This document shows, one piece after another, positions 11,141-24,604 of a stretch of DNA of 64,000 nucleotides (position 1 is its first letter; each line of letters opens with the position of its first letter). The stretch is taken from contig JAZGUH010000282.1 in NCBI GenBank assembly GCA_037893225.1, positions 1,240,001 through 1,304,000 of the forward strand, read 5' to 3'. Made by a program: the position numbers and the translations under genes. The notes under the pieces were generated by a model that did no database searches, had not been told where the DNA came from, and saw nothing but the letters and a program-made list of their open reading frames with translations. The stretch is from Hippasteria phrygiana (Eukaryota > Echinodermata > Asteroidea > Valvatida > Goniasteridae).

Positions 11141-13926
11141 ATATTTCATGCAATTATGAATGAGTAAAGCAAGTCCATACCCCAGGGAATTTGACAGGCA
11201 TGGAGCAATAAATAGACGGTAATATGTACACAGATGTTGGCCGGAAAGAAAATAAACATTGCGAGGTTTGAATTTTCTCCACAAGTTTTAACTCTAAGAA
11301 GCCGCCGATGATTGCAACATGTAGCGCCAGATCTAAGCTATCCATACATGTCAAAATTACTGCATTTGGTTGATATTTCATGCAATTATGAATGAGTAAA
11401 GCAAGTCCATACCCCAGGGAATTTGACAGGCATGGAGCAATAAATAAAAGGTAATCTGCACACAGATGGTGGCCGGGAAGAAAATAAACATTGCGAGGTT
11501 TGAATTTTCTCCACAAGTGTTAACTCTAAGAAGCCGCCGATAATTGCAACATGTAGCGCCAGATCTAAGCTATCCATACATGTCAAAATTACTGTATTTG
11601 ATTGATATTTCATGCAATTATGAATGAGTAAAGCGAGTCCATACCCCAGGGAATTTGACATGCATGGAGCAATAAATATACGGTAACATGTACACAGATG
11701 TTGGCCGGAAAGAAAATAAACATTGCGAGGTTTGAATTTTCTCCACAAGTTTTAACTCTAGGAGGCCGCCGATGATTGCAACATGTAGCGCCAGATCTAA
11801 GCTATCCATACATGTCAAAAATACTGAATTTGGTTGATATTTCATGCAATTATGAATGAGTAAAGCAAGTCCATACCCCAGGGAATTTGACAGGCATGGA
11901 GCAATAAATAAAAGGTAATATGCACACAGATGGTGGCCGGAAAGAAAATAAACATTGCGAGGTTTAAATTTTCTCCACAAGTGTTAACTCTAAGAAGCCG
12001 CCGATAATTGCAACATGTAGCGCCAGATCTAAGCTATACATACATGTCAAAATTACTGTATTTGGTTGATATTTCATGCAATTATGAATGAGTAAAGCAA
12101 GTCCATACCCCAGGGAATTTGACAGGCATGGAGCAATAAATAGACGGTAATATGTACACAGATGTTGGCCGGAAAGAAAATAAACATTGCGAGGTTTGAA
12201 TTTTCTCCACAAGTTTTAACTCTAAGAAGCCGCCGATGATTGCAACATGTAGCGCCAGATCTAAGCTATCCATACATGTCAAAATTACTGCATTTGGTTG
12301 ATATTTCATGCAATTATGAATGAGTAAAGCAAGTCCATACTCCAGGGAATTTGACATGCATGGAGCAATAAATAGACGGTAATATGTACACAGATGTTGG
12401 CCGGAAAGAAAATAAACATTGCGAGGTTTGAATTTTCACCAAAAGATTTAACTCTAAGAAGCCGCCGATGATTGCAACATGTAGCGCCAGATCTAAGCTA
12501 TCCATACATGTCAAAATTACTGTATTTGGTTGATATTTCATGCAATTATGAATGAGTAAAGCAAGTCCATACCCCAGGGAATTTGACAGGCATGGAGCAA
12601 TAAATAAAAGGTAATATGTACACAGATGGTGGCCGGAAAGAAAATAAACATTGCGAGGTTTGAATTTTCTCCACAAGTTTTAACTCTAGGAAGCCGCCGA
12701 TGATTGCAACATGTAGCGCCAGATCTAAGCTATCCATACATGTCAAAATTACTGCATTTGGTTGATATTTCATGCAATTATGAATGAGTAAAGCAAGTCC
12801 ATACCCCAGGGAATTTGACAGGCATGGAGCAATAAATAAAAGGTAATATGTACACAGATGTTGGCCGGAAAGAAAATAAACATTGCGAGGTTTGAATTTT
12901 CTCCACAAGTTTTAACTCTAAGAAGCCGCCGATGATTGCAACATGTAGCGCCAGATCTAAGCTATCCATACATGTCAAAATTACTGCATTTGGTTGATAT
13001 TTCATGCAATTATGAATGAGTAAAGCAAGTCCATACCCCAGGGAATTTGACAGGCATGGAGCAATAAATAAAAGGTAATATGCACAAACAGATGGTGGCC
13101 GGAAAGAAAATAAACATTGCGAGGTTTGAATTTTCTCCACAAGTGTTAACTCTAAGAAGCCGCCGATAATTGCAACATGTAGCGCCAGATCTAAGCTATC
13201 CATACATGTCAAAATTACTGTATTTGGTTGATATTTCATGCAATTATGAATGAGTAAAGCAAGTCCATACCCCAGGGAATTTGACAGGCATGGAGCAATA
13301 AATAAAAGGTAATATGCACACAGATGGTGGCCGGAAAGAAAATAAACATTGCGAGGTTTGAATTTTCTCCACAAGTGTTAACTCTAAGAAGCCGCCGATA
13401 ATTGCAACATGTAGCGCCAGATCTAAGCTATCCATACATGTCAAAATTACTGTATTTGGTTGATATTTCATGCAATTATGAATGAGTAAAGCAAGTCCAT
13501 ACCCCAGGGAATTTGACATGCATGGAGCAATAAATAGACGGTAATATGTACACAGATGTTGGCCGGAAAGAAAATAAACATTGCGAGGTTTGAATTTTCT
13601 CCACAAGTTTTAACTCTAGGAAGCCGCCGATGATTGCAACATGTAGCGCCAGATCTAAGCTATCCATACATGTCAAAAATACTGCATTTGGTTGATATTT
13701 CATGCAATTATGAATGAATAAAGCAAGTCCATACCCCAGGGAATTTGACATGCATGGAGCAATAAATAGACGGTAATATGTACACAGATGTTGGCCGGAA
13801 AGAAAATAAACATTGCGAGGTTTGAATTTTCTCCACAAGTTTTAACTCTAAGAAGCCGCCGATAATTGCAACATGTAGCGCCAGATCTAAGCTATCCATA
13901 CATGTCAAAAATACTGCATTTGGTTG
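11141..13926. repeat. 12-monomer HOR derivative (5-14, 16, 17)
   Basis: Monomers 49-60 follow the parental order 5, 6, 7, 8, 9, 10, 11, 12, 13, 14 and then skip 15 to reach 16 and 17; class 18 is also absent. Monomer 51 has aggaggccg and a changed gacggt (tacggt). Monomer 59 is a class 16 type with G24 instead of A24, consistent with a join between a class 14/15 5' edge and class 16. Monomer 57 is 234 bp. Confidence 0.75.
12997..13230. repeat. 234-bp monomer 57 (class 13)
   Basis: AA insertion in the cacaaacaga motif near 13083, between class 12 and class 14 monomers as in the parental order. Confidence 0.9.
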
Positions 13927-15088
13927 ATATTTCATGCAATTATGAATGAGTAAAGCAAGTCCATACTCCAGGGAATTTGACATGCATGGAGCAATAAATA
14001 GACGGTAATATGTACACAGATGTTGGCCGGAAAGAAAATAAACATTGCGAGGTTTGAATTTTCACCAAAAGATTTAACTCTAAGAAGCCGCCGATGATTG
14101 CAACATGTAGCGCCAGATCTAAGCTATCCATACATGTCAAAATTACTGTATTTGGTTGATATTTCATGCAATTATGAATGAGTAAAGCAAGTCCATACCC
14201 CAGGGAATTTGACAGGCATGGAGCAATAAATAAAAGGTAATATGCACAAACAGATGGTGGCCGGAAAGAAAATAAACATTGCGAGGTTTGAATTTTCTCC
14301 ACAAGTGTTAACTCTAAGAAGCCGCCGATAATTGCAACATGTAGCGCCAGATCTAAGCTATCCATACATGTCAAAATTACTGTATTTGGTTGATATTTCA
14401 TGCAATTATGAATGAGTAAAGCAAGTCCATACCCCAGGGAATTTGACAGGCATGGAGCAATAAATAAAAGGTAATCTGCACACAGATGGTGGCCGGGAAG
14501 AAAATAAACATTGCGAGGTTTGAATTTTCTCAACAAGTGTTAACTCTAAGAAGCCGCCGATAATTGCAACATGTAGCGCCAGATCTAAGCTATCCATACA
14601 TGTCAAAAATACTGCATTTGGTTGATATTTCATGCAATTATGAATGAATAAAGCAAGTCCATACCCCAGGGAATTTGACATGCATGGAGCAATAAATAGA
14701 CGGTAATATGTACACAGATGTTGGCCGGAAAGAAAATAAACATTGCGAGGTTTGAATTTTCTCCACAAGTTTTAACTCTAGGAAGCCGCCGATCATTGCA
14801 ACATGTAGCGCCAGATCTAAGCTATCCATACATGTCAAAAATACTGCATTTGGTTGATATTTCATGCAATTATGAATGAATAAAGCAAGTCCATACCCCA
14901 GGGAATTTGACATGCATGGAGCAATAAATAGACGGTAATATGTACACAGATGTTGGCCGGAAAGAAAATAAACATTGCGAGGTTTGAATTTTCTCCACAA
15001 GTTTTAACTCTAAGAAGCCGCCGATAATTGCAACATGTAGCGCCAGATCTAAGCTATCCATACATGTCAAAAATACTGCATTTGGTTG
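13927..15088. repeat. 5-monomer unit (10, 13, 15, 16, 17)
   Basis: Monomers 61-65. Monomer 62 is 234 bp. Two private markers start here and recur about 4.4 kb downstream: tctcaacaag in monomer 63 (near 14530) and gatcattg in monomer 64 (near 14793). Both reappear in monomers 82 and 83, so this unit and 18107-19500 share a recent ancestor, with one extra class 14 monomer in the later copy. Confidence 0.75.
14159..14392. repeat. 234-bp monomer 62 (class 13 after class 10)
   Basis: The insertion lies near 14245. Here class 13 follows class 10 rather than class 12, so a deletion or crossover has removed classes 11 and 12 between them. The same 10-13 junction occurs at monomers 79/80 and 101/102. 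Confidence 0.9.
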
Positions 15089-16712
15089 ATATTTCATGCA
15101 ATTATGAATGAGTAAAGCAAGTCCATACTCCAGGGAATTTGACATGCATGGAGCAATAAATAGACGGTAATATGTACACAGATGTTGGCCGGAAAGAAAA
15201 TAAACATTGCGAGGTTTGAATTTTCACCAAAAGATTTAACTCTAAGAAGCCGCCGATGATTGCAACATGTAGCGCCAGATCTAAGCTATCCATACATGTC
15301 AAAATTACTGTATTTGGTTGATATTTCATGCAATTATGAATGAGTAAAGCAAGTCCATACCCCAGGGAATTTGACAGGCATGGAGCAATAAATAAAAGGT
15401 AATATGTACACAGATGTTGGCCGGAAAGAAAATAAACATTGCGAGGTTTGAATTTTCTCCACAAGTTTTAACTCTAGGAAGCCGCCGATGATTGCAACAT
15501 GTAGCGCCAGATCTAAGCTATCCATACATGTCAAAATTACTGCATTTGGTTGATATTTCATGCAATTATGAATGAGTAAAGCAAGTCCATACCCCAGGGA
15601 ATTTGACAGGCATGGAGCAATAAATAAAAGGTAATATGCACACAGATGGTGGCCGGAAAGAAAATAAACATTGCGAGGTTTGAATTTTCTCCACAAGTGT
15701 TAACTCTAAGAAGCCGCCGATAATTGCAACATGTAGCGCCAGATCTAAGCTATCCATACATGTCAAAATTACTGTATTTGGTTGATATTTCATGCAATTA
15801 TGAATGAGTAAAGCAAGTCCATACCCAAGGGAATTTGACAGGCATGGAGCAATAAATAAAAGGTAATATGCACACAGATGGTGGCCGGAAAGAAAATAAA
15901 CATTGCGAGGTTTGAATTTTCTCCACAAGTGTTAACTCTAAGAAGCCGCCGATAATTGCAACATGTAGCGCCAGATCTAAGCTATCCAAACATGTCAAAA
16001 TTACTGTATTTGGTTGATATTTCATGCAATTATGAATGAGTAAAGCAAGTCCATACCCCAGGGAATTTGACAGGCATGGAGCAATAAATAAAAGGTAATC
16101 TGCACACAGATGGTGGCCGGGAAGAAAATAAACATTGCGAGGTTTGAATTTTCTCCACAAGTGTTAACTCTAAGAAGCCGCCGATAATTGCAACATGTAG
16201 CGCCAGATCTAAGCTATCCATACATGTCAAAAATACTGCATTTGGTTGATATTTCATGCAATTATGAATGAATAAAGCAAGTCCATACCCCAGGGAATTT
16301 GACATGCATGGAGCAATAAATAGACGGTAATATGTACACAGATGTTGGCCGGAAAGAAAATAAACATTGCGAGGTTTGAATTTTCTCCACAAGTTTTAAC
16401 TCTAAGAAGCCGCCGATGATTGCAACATGTAGCGCCAGATCTAAGCTATCCATACATGTCAAAATTACTGCATTTGGTTGATATTTCATGCAATTATGAA
16501 TGAGTAAAGCAAGTCCATACCCCAGGGAATTTGACAGGCATGGAGCAATAAATAGAAGGTAATATGTACACAGATGGTGGCCGGGAAGAAAATAAACATT
16601 GCGAGGTTTGAATTTTCTCCACAAGTTTTAACTCTAAGAAGCCGCCGATGATTGCAACATGTAGCGCCAGATCTAAGCTATCCATACATGTCAAAATTAC
16701 TGCATTTGGTTG
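15089..16712. repeat. 7-monomer block (10, 11, 14, 14, 15, 1*, X), founder-like form
   Basis: Monomers 66-72 have the order that recurs at 19501, 21356, 24605 and 27388 but lack the final X' monomer, and the X monomer is full length (232 bp). Class X first appears here: gaagg at 75-79 with T87, G97 and G105. Monomer 69 has cccaaggg, shared with monomers 88 and 96, plus a private A at 205 (tatccaaacatg). Confidence 0.8.
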
Positions 16713-18106
16713 ATATTTCATGCAATTATGAATGAGTAAAGCAAGTCCATACTCCAGGGAATTTGACATGCATGGAGCAATAAATAGACGGTAATATGTA
16801 CACAGATGTTGGCCGGAAAGAAAATAAACATTGCGAGGTTTGAATTTTCACCAAAAGATTTAACTCTAAGAAGCCGCCGATGATTGCAACATGTAGCGCC
16901 AGATCTAAGCTATCCATACATGTCAAAATTACTGTATTTGGTTGATATTTCATGCAATTATGAATGAGTAAAGCAAGTCCATACCCCAGGGAATTTGACA
17001 GGCATGGAGCAATAAATAAAAGGTAATATGTACACAGATGTTGGCCGGAAAGAAAATAAACATTGCGAGGTTTGAATTTTCTCCACAAGTTTTAACTCTA
17101 AGAAGCCGCCGATGATTGCAACATGTAGCGCCAGATCTAAGCTATCCATACATGTCAAAATTACTGCATTTGGTTGATATTTCATGCAATTATGAATGAG
17201 TAAAGCAAGTCCATACCCCAGGGAATTTGACAGGCATGGAGCAATAAATAAAAGGTAATATGCACAAACAGATGGTGGCCGGAAAGAAAATAAACATTGC
17301 GAGGTTTGAATTTTCTCCACAAGTGTTAACTCTAAGAAGCCGCCGATAATTGCAACATGTAGCGCCAGATCTAAGCTATCCATACATGTCAAAATTACTG
17401 TATTTGGTTGATATTTCATGCAATTATGAATGAGTAAAGCAAGTCCATACCCCAGGGAATTTGACAGGCATGGAGCAATAAATAAAAGGTAATATGCACA
17501 CAGATGGTGGCCGGAAAGAAAATAAACATTGCGAGGTTTGAATTTTCTCCACAAGTGTTAACTCTAAGAAGCCGCCGATAATTGCAACATGTAGCGCCAG
17601 ATCTAAGCTATCCATACATGTCAAAATTACTGTATTTGGTTGATATTTCATGCAATTATGAATGAGTAAAGCAAGTCCATACCCCAGGGAATTTGACATG
17701 CATGGAGCAATAAATAGACGGTAATATGTACACAGATGTTGGCCGGAAAGAAAATAAACATTGCGAGGTTTGAATTTTCTCCACAAGTTTTAACTCTAGG
17801 AAGCCGCCGATGATTGCAACATGTAGCGCCAGATCTAAGCTATCCATACATGTCAAAAATACTGCATTTGGTTGATATTTCATGCAATTATGAATGAATA
17901 AAGCAAGTCCATACCCCAGGGAATTTGACATGCATGGAGCAATAAATAGACGGTAATATGTACACAGATGTTGGCCGGAAAGAAAATAAACATTGCGAGG
18001 TTTGAATTTTCTCCACAAGTTTTAACTCTAAGAAGCCGCCGATAATTGCAACATGTAGCGCCAGATCTAAGCTATCCATACATGTCAAAAATACTGCATT
18101 TGGTTG
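16713..18106. repeat. 6-monomer block (10, 12, 13, 14, 16, 17)
   Basis: Monomers 73-78. The order 12, 13, 14, 16, 17, 10, 13 from monomer 74 matches monomers 56-62, so 12765-14392 and 16945-18572 are copies of one another at a spacing of 18 monomers (4,180 bp). Class 15 is missing in both, and the unusual G24 class 16 is shared. Monomer 75 is 234 bp. Confidence 0.75.
17177..17410. repeat. 234-bp monomer 75 (class 13)
   Basis: The AA insertion is near 17263. The monomer lies between 12 and 14 and is the counterpart of monomer 57 in the 18-monomer-spaced duplication. Confidence 0.9.
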
Positions 18107-19500
18107 ATATTTCATGCAATTATGAATGAGTAAAGCAAGTCCATACTCCAGGGAATTTGACATGCATGGAGCAATAAATAGACGGTAATATGTACACAGA
18201 TGTTGGCCGGAAAGAAAATAAACATTGCGAGGTTTGAATTTTCACCAAAAGATTTAACTCTAAGAAGCCGCCGATGATTGCAACATGTAGCGCCAGATCT
18301 AAGCTATCCATACATGTCAAAATTACTGTATTTGGTTGATATTTCATGCAATTATGAATGAGTAAAGCAAGTCCATACCCCAGGGAATTTGACAGGCATG
18401 GAGCAATAAATAAAAGGTAATATGCACAAACAGATGGTGGCCGGAAAGAAAATAAACATTGCGAGGTTTGAATTTTCTCCACAAGTGTTAACTCTAAGAA
18501 GCCGCCGATAATTGCAACATGTAGCGCCAGATCTAAGCTATCCATACATGTCAAAATTACTGTATTTGGTTGATATTTCATGCAATTATGAATGAATAAA
18601 GCAAGTCCATACCCCAGGGAATTTGACAGGCATGGAGCAATAAATAAAAGGTAATATGCACACAGATGGTGGCCGGAAAGAAAATAAACATTGCGAGGTT
18701 TGAATTTTCTCCACAAGTGTTAACTCTAAGAAGCCGCCGATAATTGCAACATGTAGCGCCAGATCTAAGCTATCCATACATGTCAAAATTACTGTATTTG
18801 GTTGATATTTCATGCAATTATGAATGAGTAAAGCAAGTCCATACCCCAGGGAATTTGACAGGCATGGAGCAATAAATAAAAGGTAATCTGCACACAGATG
18901 GTGGCCGGGAAGAAAATAAACATTGCGAGGTTTGAATTTTCTCAACAAGTGTTAACTCTAAGAAGCCGCCGATAATTGCAACATGTAGCGCCAGATCTAA
19001 GCTATCCATACATGTCAAAAATACTGCATTTGGTTGATATTTCATGCAATTATGAATGAATAAAGCAAGTCCATACCCCAGGGAATTTGACATGCATGGA
19101 GCAATAAATAGACGGTAATATGTACACAGATGTTGGCCGGAAAGAAAATAAACATTGCGAGGTTTGAATTTTCTCCACAAGTTTTAACTCTAGGAAGCCG
19201 CCGATCATTGCAACATGTAGCGCCAGATCTAAGCTATCCATACATGTCAAAAATACTGCATTTGGTTGATATTTCATGCAATTATGAATGAATAAAGCAA
19301 GTCCATACCCCAGGGAATTTGACATGCATGGAGCAATAAATAGACGGTAATATGTACACAGATGTTGGCCGGAAAGAAAATAAACATTGCGAGGTTTGAA
19401 TTTTCTCCACAAGTTTTAACTCTAAGAAGCCGCCGATAATTGCAACATGTAGCGCCAGATCTAAGCTATCCATACATGTCAAAAATACTGCATTTGGTTG
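18107..19500. repeat. 6-monomer block (10, 13, 14i, 15, 16, 17), first copy
   Basis: Monomers 79-84, 1,394 bp. Monomer 80 is 234 bp. Monomer 81 is class 14 in most respects but has A24 (14i), a combination otherwise seen in monomer 103. The caacaag and gatcattg markers of monomers 63 and 64 recur in monomers 82 and 83. The block recurs at 23211. Confidence 0.8.
18339..18572. repeat. 234-bp monomer 80 (class 13 after class 10)
   Basis: AA insertion near 18425. The 10-13 junction is shared with monomer 62. Confidence 0.9.
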
Positions 19501-20892
19501 ATATTTCATGCAATTATGAATGAGTAAAGCAAGTCCATACTCCAGGGAATTTGACATGCATGGAGCAATAAATAGACGGTAATATGTACACAGATGTTGG
19601 CCGGAAAGAAAATAAACATTGCGAGGTTTGAATTTTCACCAAAAGATTTAACTCTAAGAAGCCGCCGATGATTGCAACATGTAGCGCCAGATCTAAGCTA
19701 TCCATACATGTCAAAATTACTGTATTTGGTTGATATTTCATGCAATTATGAATGAGTAAAGCAAGTCCATACCCCAGGGAATTTGACAGGCATGGAGCAA
19801 TAAATAAAAGGTAATATGTACACAGATGTTGGCCGGAAAGAAAATAAACATTGCGAGGTTTGAATTTTCTCCACAAGTTTTAACTCTAGGAAGCCGCCGA
19901 TGATTGCAACATGTAGCGCCAGATCTAAGCTATCCATACATGTCAAAATTACTGCATTTGGTTGATATTTCATGCAATTATGAATGAGTAAAGCAAGTCC
20001 ATACCCCAGGGAATTTGACAGGCATGGAGCAATAAATAAAAGGTAATATGCACACAGATGGTGGCCGGAAAGAAAATAAACATTGCGAGGTTTGAATTTT
20101 CTCCACAAGTGTTAACTCTAAGAAGCCGCCGATAATTGCAACATGTAGCGCCAGATCTAAGCTATCCATACATGTCAAAATTACTGTATTTGGTTGATAT
20201 TTCATGCAATTATGAATGAGTAAAGCAAGTCCATACCCAAGGGAATTTGACAGGCATGGAGCAATAAATAAAAGGTAATATGCACACAGATGGTGGCCGG
20301 AAAGAAAATAAACATTGCGAGGTTTGAATTTTCTCCACAAGTGTTAACTCTAAGAAGCCGCCGATAATTGCAACATGTAGCGCCAGATCTAAGCTATCCA
20401 TACATGTCAAAATTACTGTATTTGGTTGATATTTCATGCAATTATGAATGAGTAAAGCAAGTCCATACCCCAGGGAATTTGACAGGCATGGAGCAATAAA
20501 TAAAAGGTAATCTGCACACAGATGGTGGCCGGGAAGAAAATAAACATTGCGAGGTTTGAATTTTCTCCACAAGTGTTAACTCTAAGAAGCCGCCGATAAT
20601 TGCAACATGTAGCGCCAGATCTAAGCTATCCATACATGTCAAAAATACTGCATTTGGTTGATATTTCATGCAATTATGAATGAATAAAGCAAGTCCATAC
20701 CCCAGGGAATTTGACATGCATGGAGCAATAAATAGACGGTAATATGTACACAGATGTTGGCCGGAAAGAAAATAAACATTGCGAGGTTTGAATTTTCTCC
20801 ACAAGTTTTAACTCTAAGAAGCCGCCGATGATTGCAACATGTAGCGCCAGATCTAAGCTATCCATACATGTCAAAATTACTGCATTTGGTTG

Positions 20893-21123
20893 ATATTTCA
20901 TGCAATTATGAATGAGTAAAGCAAGTCCATACCCCAGGGAATTTGACAGGCATGGAGCAATAAATAGAAGGTAATATGTACACAGATGGTGGCCGGGAAG
21001 AAAATAAACATTGCGAGGTTTGAATTTTCTCCACAAGTTTTAACTCTAAGAAGCCGCCGATGATTGCAACATGTAGCGCCAGATCTAAGCTATCCATACA
21101 TGCAAAATTACTGCATTTGGTTG
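20893..21123. repeat. 231-bp class X- monomer 91
   Basis: One T is missing from catgtcaaaa (monomer position 211), giving catgcaaaa near 21100. The missing base is in the right arm of the junction inverted repeat. The rest is class X: gaagg, T87, G97, G105, with TTTT at 146-149 and C223. The deletion is absent from monomer 72, the oldest-looking X. Confidence 0.92.
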
Positions 21124-21355
21124 ATATTTCATGCAATTATGAATGAGTAAAGCAAGTCCATACCCCAGGGAATTTGACAGGCATGGAGCAATAAATAGAA
21201 GGTAATATGTACACAGATGGTGGCCGGGAAGAAAATAAACATTGCGAGGTTTGAATTTTCTCCACAAGTGTTAACTCTAAGAAGCCGCCGATAATTGCAA
21301 CATGTAGCGCCAGATCTAAGCTATCCATACATGTCAAAATTACTGTATTTGGTTG
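21124..21355. repeat. Class X' monomer 92 (X 5' half with class 14 3' half)
   Basis: gaagg, G97 and G105 in the 5' half are joined to G147, A170 and T223. It always follows the 231-bp X-. The other copies, monomers 100, 114 and 126, have C223 instead, so copy 1 is distinguishable. X' is absent after monomer 72 in the 15,089 block. Confidence 0.8.
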
Positions 21356-21587
21356 ATATTTCATGCAATTATGAATGAGTAAAGCAAGTCCATACCCCAG
21401 GGAATTTGACAGGCATGGAGCAATAAATAAAAGGTAATCTGCACACAGATGGTGGCCGGGAAGAAAATAAACATTGCGAGGTTTGAATTTTCACCAAAAG
21501 ATTTAACTCTAAGAAGCCGCCGATGATTGCAACATGTAGCGCCAGATCTAAGCTATCCATACATGTCAAAATTACTGTATTTGGTTG
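21356..21587. repeat. Hybrid monomer 93 (class 15 5' half, class 10 3' half)
   Basis: Positions up to 105 carry class 15 markers (G57, aaaagg, C84, C87, G97, G105). From 138 onward it carries class 10 markers (A138, A142, A146, G170, T223). The switch lies between 105 and 138. Its counterpart in copy 1 (monomer 85) is a normal class 10. Confidence 0.85.
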
Positions 21588-22747
21588 ATATTTCATGCAA
21601 TTATGAATGAGTAAAGCAAGTCCATACCCCAGGGAATTTGACAGGCATGGAGCAATAAATAAAAGGTAATATGTACACAGATGTTGGCCGGAAAGAAAAT
21701 AAACATTGCGAGGTTTGAATTTTCTCCACAAGTTTTAACTCTAGGAAGCCGCCGATGATTGCAACATGTAGCGCCAGATCTAAGCTATCCATACATGTCA
21801 AAATTACTGCATTTGGTTGATATTTCATGCAATTATGAATGAGTAAAGCAAGTCCATACCCCAGGGAATTTGACAGGCATGGAGCAATAAATAAAAGGTA
21901 ATATGCACACAGATGGTGGCCGGAAAGAAAATAAACATTGCGAGGTTTGAATTTTCTCCACAAGTGTTAACTCTAAGAAGCCGCCGATAATTGCAACATG
22001 TAGCGCCAGATCTAAGCTATCCATACATGTCAAAATTACTGTATTTGGTTGATATTTCATGCAATTATGAATGAGTAAAGCAAGTCCATACCCAAGGGAA
22101 TTTGACAGGCATGGAGCAATAAATAAAAGGTAATATGCACACAGATGGTGGCCGGAAAGAAAATAAACATTGCGAGGTTTGAATTTTCTCCACAAGTGTT
22201 AACTCTAAGAAGCCGCCGATAATTGCAACATGTAGCGCCAGATCTAAGCTATCCATACATGTCAAAATTACTGTATTTGGTTGATATTTCATGCAATTAT
22301 GAATGAGTAAAGCAAGTCCATACCCCAGGGAATTTGACAGGCATGGAGCAATAAATAAAAGGTAATCTGCACACAGATGGTGGCCGGGAAGAAAATAAAC
22401 ATTGCGAGGTTTGAATTTTCTCCACAAGTGTTAACTCTAAGAAGCCGCCGATAATTGCAACATGTAGCGCCAGATCTAAGCTATCCATACATGTCAAAAA
22501 TACTGCATTTGGTTGATATTTCATGCAATTATGAATGAATAAAGCAAGTCCATACCCCAGGGAATTTGACATGCATGGAGCAATAAATAGACGGTAATAT
22601 GTACACAGATGTTGGCCGGAAAGAAAATAAACATTGCGAGGTTTGAATTTTCTCCACAAGTTTTAACTCTAAGAAGCCGCCGATGATTGCAACATGTAGC
22701 GCCAGATCTAAGCTATCCATACATGTCAAAATTACTGCATTTGGTTG

Positions 22748-22978
22748 ATATTTCATGCAATTATGAATGAGTAAAGCAAGTCCATACCCCAGGGAATTTG
22801 ACAGGCATGGAGCAATAAATAGAAGGTAATATGTACACAGATGGTGGCCGGGAAGAAAATAAACATTGCGAGGTTTGAATTTTCTCCACAAGTTTTAACT
22901 CTAAGAAGCCGCCGATGATTGCAACATGTAGCGCCAGATCTAAGCTATCCATACATGCAAAATTACTGCATTTGGTTG
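22748..22978. repeat. 231-bp class X- monomer 99
   Basis: Same single-T deletion as monomer 91, 1,855 bp downstream, in copy 2 of the 8-monomer block. Confidence 0.92.
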
Positions 22979-23210
22979 ATATTTCATGCAATTATGAATG
23001 AGTAAAGCAAGTCCATACCCCAGGGAATTTGACAGGCATGGAGCAATAAATAGAAGGTAATATGTACACAGATGGTGGCCGGGAAGAAAATAAACATTGC
23101 GAGGTTTGAATTTTCTCCACAAGTGTTAACTCTAAGAAGCCGCCGATAATTGCAACATGTAGCGCCAGATCTAAGCTATCCATACATGTCAAAATTACTG
23201 CATTTGGTTG

Positions 23211-24604
23211 ATATTTCATGCAATTATGAATGAGTAAAGCAAGTCCATACCCCAGGGAATTTGACAGGCATGGAGCAATAAATAGAAGGTAATATGTACA
23301 CAGATGTTGGCCGGAAAGAAAATAAACATTGCGAGGTTTGAATTTTCACCAAAAGATTTAACTCTAAGAAGCCGCCGATGATTGCAACATGTAGCGCCAG
23401 ATCTAAGCTATCCATACATGTCAAAATTACTGTATTTGGTTGATATTTCATGCAATTATGAATGAGTAAAGCAAGTCCATACCCCAGGGAATTTGACAGG
23501 CATGGAGCAATAAATAAAAGGTAATATGCACAAACAGATGGTGGCCGGAAAGAAAATAAACATTGCGAGGTTTGAATTTTCTCCACAAGTGTTAACTCTA
23601 AGAAGCCGCCGATAATTGCAACATGTAGCGCCAGATCTAAGCTATCCATACATGTCAAAATTACTGTATTTGGTTGATATTTCATGCAATTATGAATGAA
23701 TAAAGCAAGTCCATACCCCAGGAAATTTGACAGGCATGGAGCAATAAATAAAAGGTAATATGCACACAGATGGTGGCCGGAAAGAAAATAAACATTGCGA
23801 GGTTTGAATTTTCTCCACAAGTGTTAACTCTAAGAAGCCGCCGATAATTGCAACATGTAGCGCCAGATCTAAGCTATCCATACATGTCAAAATTACTGTA
23901 TTTGGTTGATATTTCATGCAATTATGAATGAGTAAAGCAAGTCCATACCCCAGGGAATTTGACAGGCATGGAGCAATAAATAAAAGGTAATCTGCACACA
24001 GATGGTGGCCGGGAAGAAAATAAACATTGCGAGGTTTGAATTTTCTCCACAAGTGTTAACTCTAAGAAGCCGCCGATAATTGCAACATGTAGCGCCAGAT
24101 CTAAGCTATCCATACATGTCAAAAATACTGCATTTGGTTGATATTTCATGCAATTATGAATGAATAAAGCAAGTCCATACCCCAGGGAATTTGACATGCA
24201 TGGAGCAATAAATAGACGGTAATATGTACACAGATGTTGGCCGGAAAGAAAATAAACATTGCGAGGTTTGAATTTTCTCCACAAGTTTTAACTCTAGGAA
24301 GCCGCCGATGATTGCAACATGTAGCGCCAGATCTAAGCTATCCATACATGTCAAAAATACTGCATTTGGTTGATATTTCATGCAATTATGAATGAATAAA
24401 GCAAGTCCATACCCCAGGGAATTTGACATGCATGGAGCAATAAATAGACGGTAATATGTACACAGATGTTGGCCGGAAAGAAAATAAACATTGCGAGGTT
24501 TGAATTTTCTCCACAAGTTTTAACTCTAAGAAGCCGCCGATAATTGCAACATGTAGCGCCAGATCTAAGCTATCCATACATGTCAAAAATACTGCATTTG
24601 GTTG
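23211..24604. repeat. 6-monomer block (10-like, 13, 14i, 15, 16, 17), second copy
   Basis: Monomers 101-106 match 18107-19500 at a spacing of 5,104 bp (22 monomers). The first monomer has a class X-like 5' half (gaagg) with the class 10 3' half. Monomer 103 has A24 and a private ccaggaaat. The caacaag and gatcattg markers are absent, so this copy did not derive from the version at 18107 after those mutations arose, or they were erased by conversion. Confidence 0.8.
23443..23676. repeat. 234-bp monomer 102 (class 13 after 10-like)
   Basis: AA insertion near 23530. It sits 5,104 bp after monomer 80 in the repeated 6-monomer block. Confidence 0.9.

Larger units (their letters stand above)
19501..21355. 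repeat. 1,855-bp 8-monomer block with class X, copy 1
   Basis: Monomers 85-92 are 10, 11, 14, 14, 15, 1*, X- and X'. X- is the 231-bp monomer. X' has the X 5' half (gaagg, G97, G105) joined to a class 14 3' half (G147, A170), here with T223. Monomer 88 has the cccaaggg variant. The next copy begins directly at 21356. Confidence 0.88.
21356..23210. repeat. 1,855-bp 8-monomer block with class X, copy 2 (hybrid first monomer)
   Basis: Monomers 93-100 repeat copy 1 at a spacing of exactly 1,855 bp, including the cccaaggg marker (monomer 96) and the 1-base deletion (monomer 99). The first monomer is a hybrid, described separately. X' (monomer 100) has C223 where copy 1 has T223. Confidence 0.88.
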
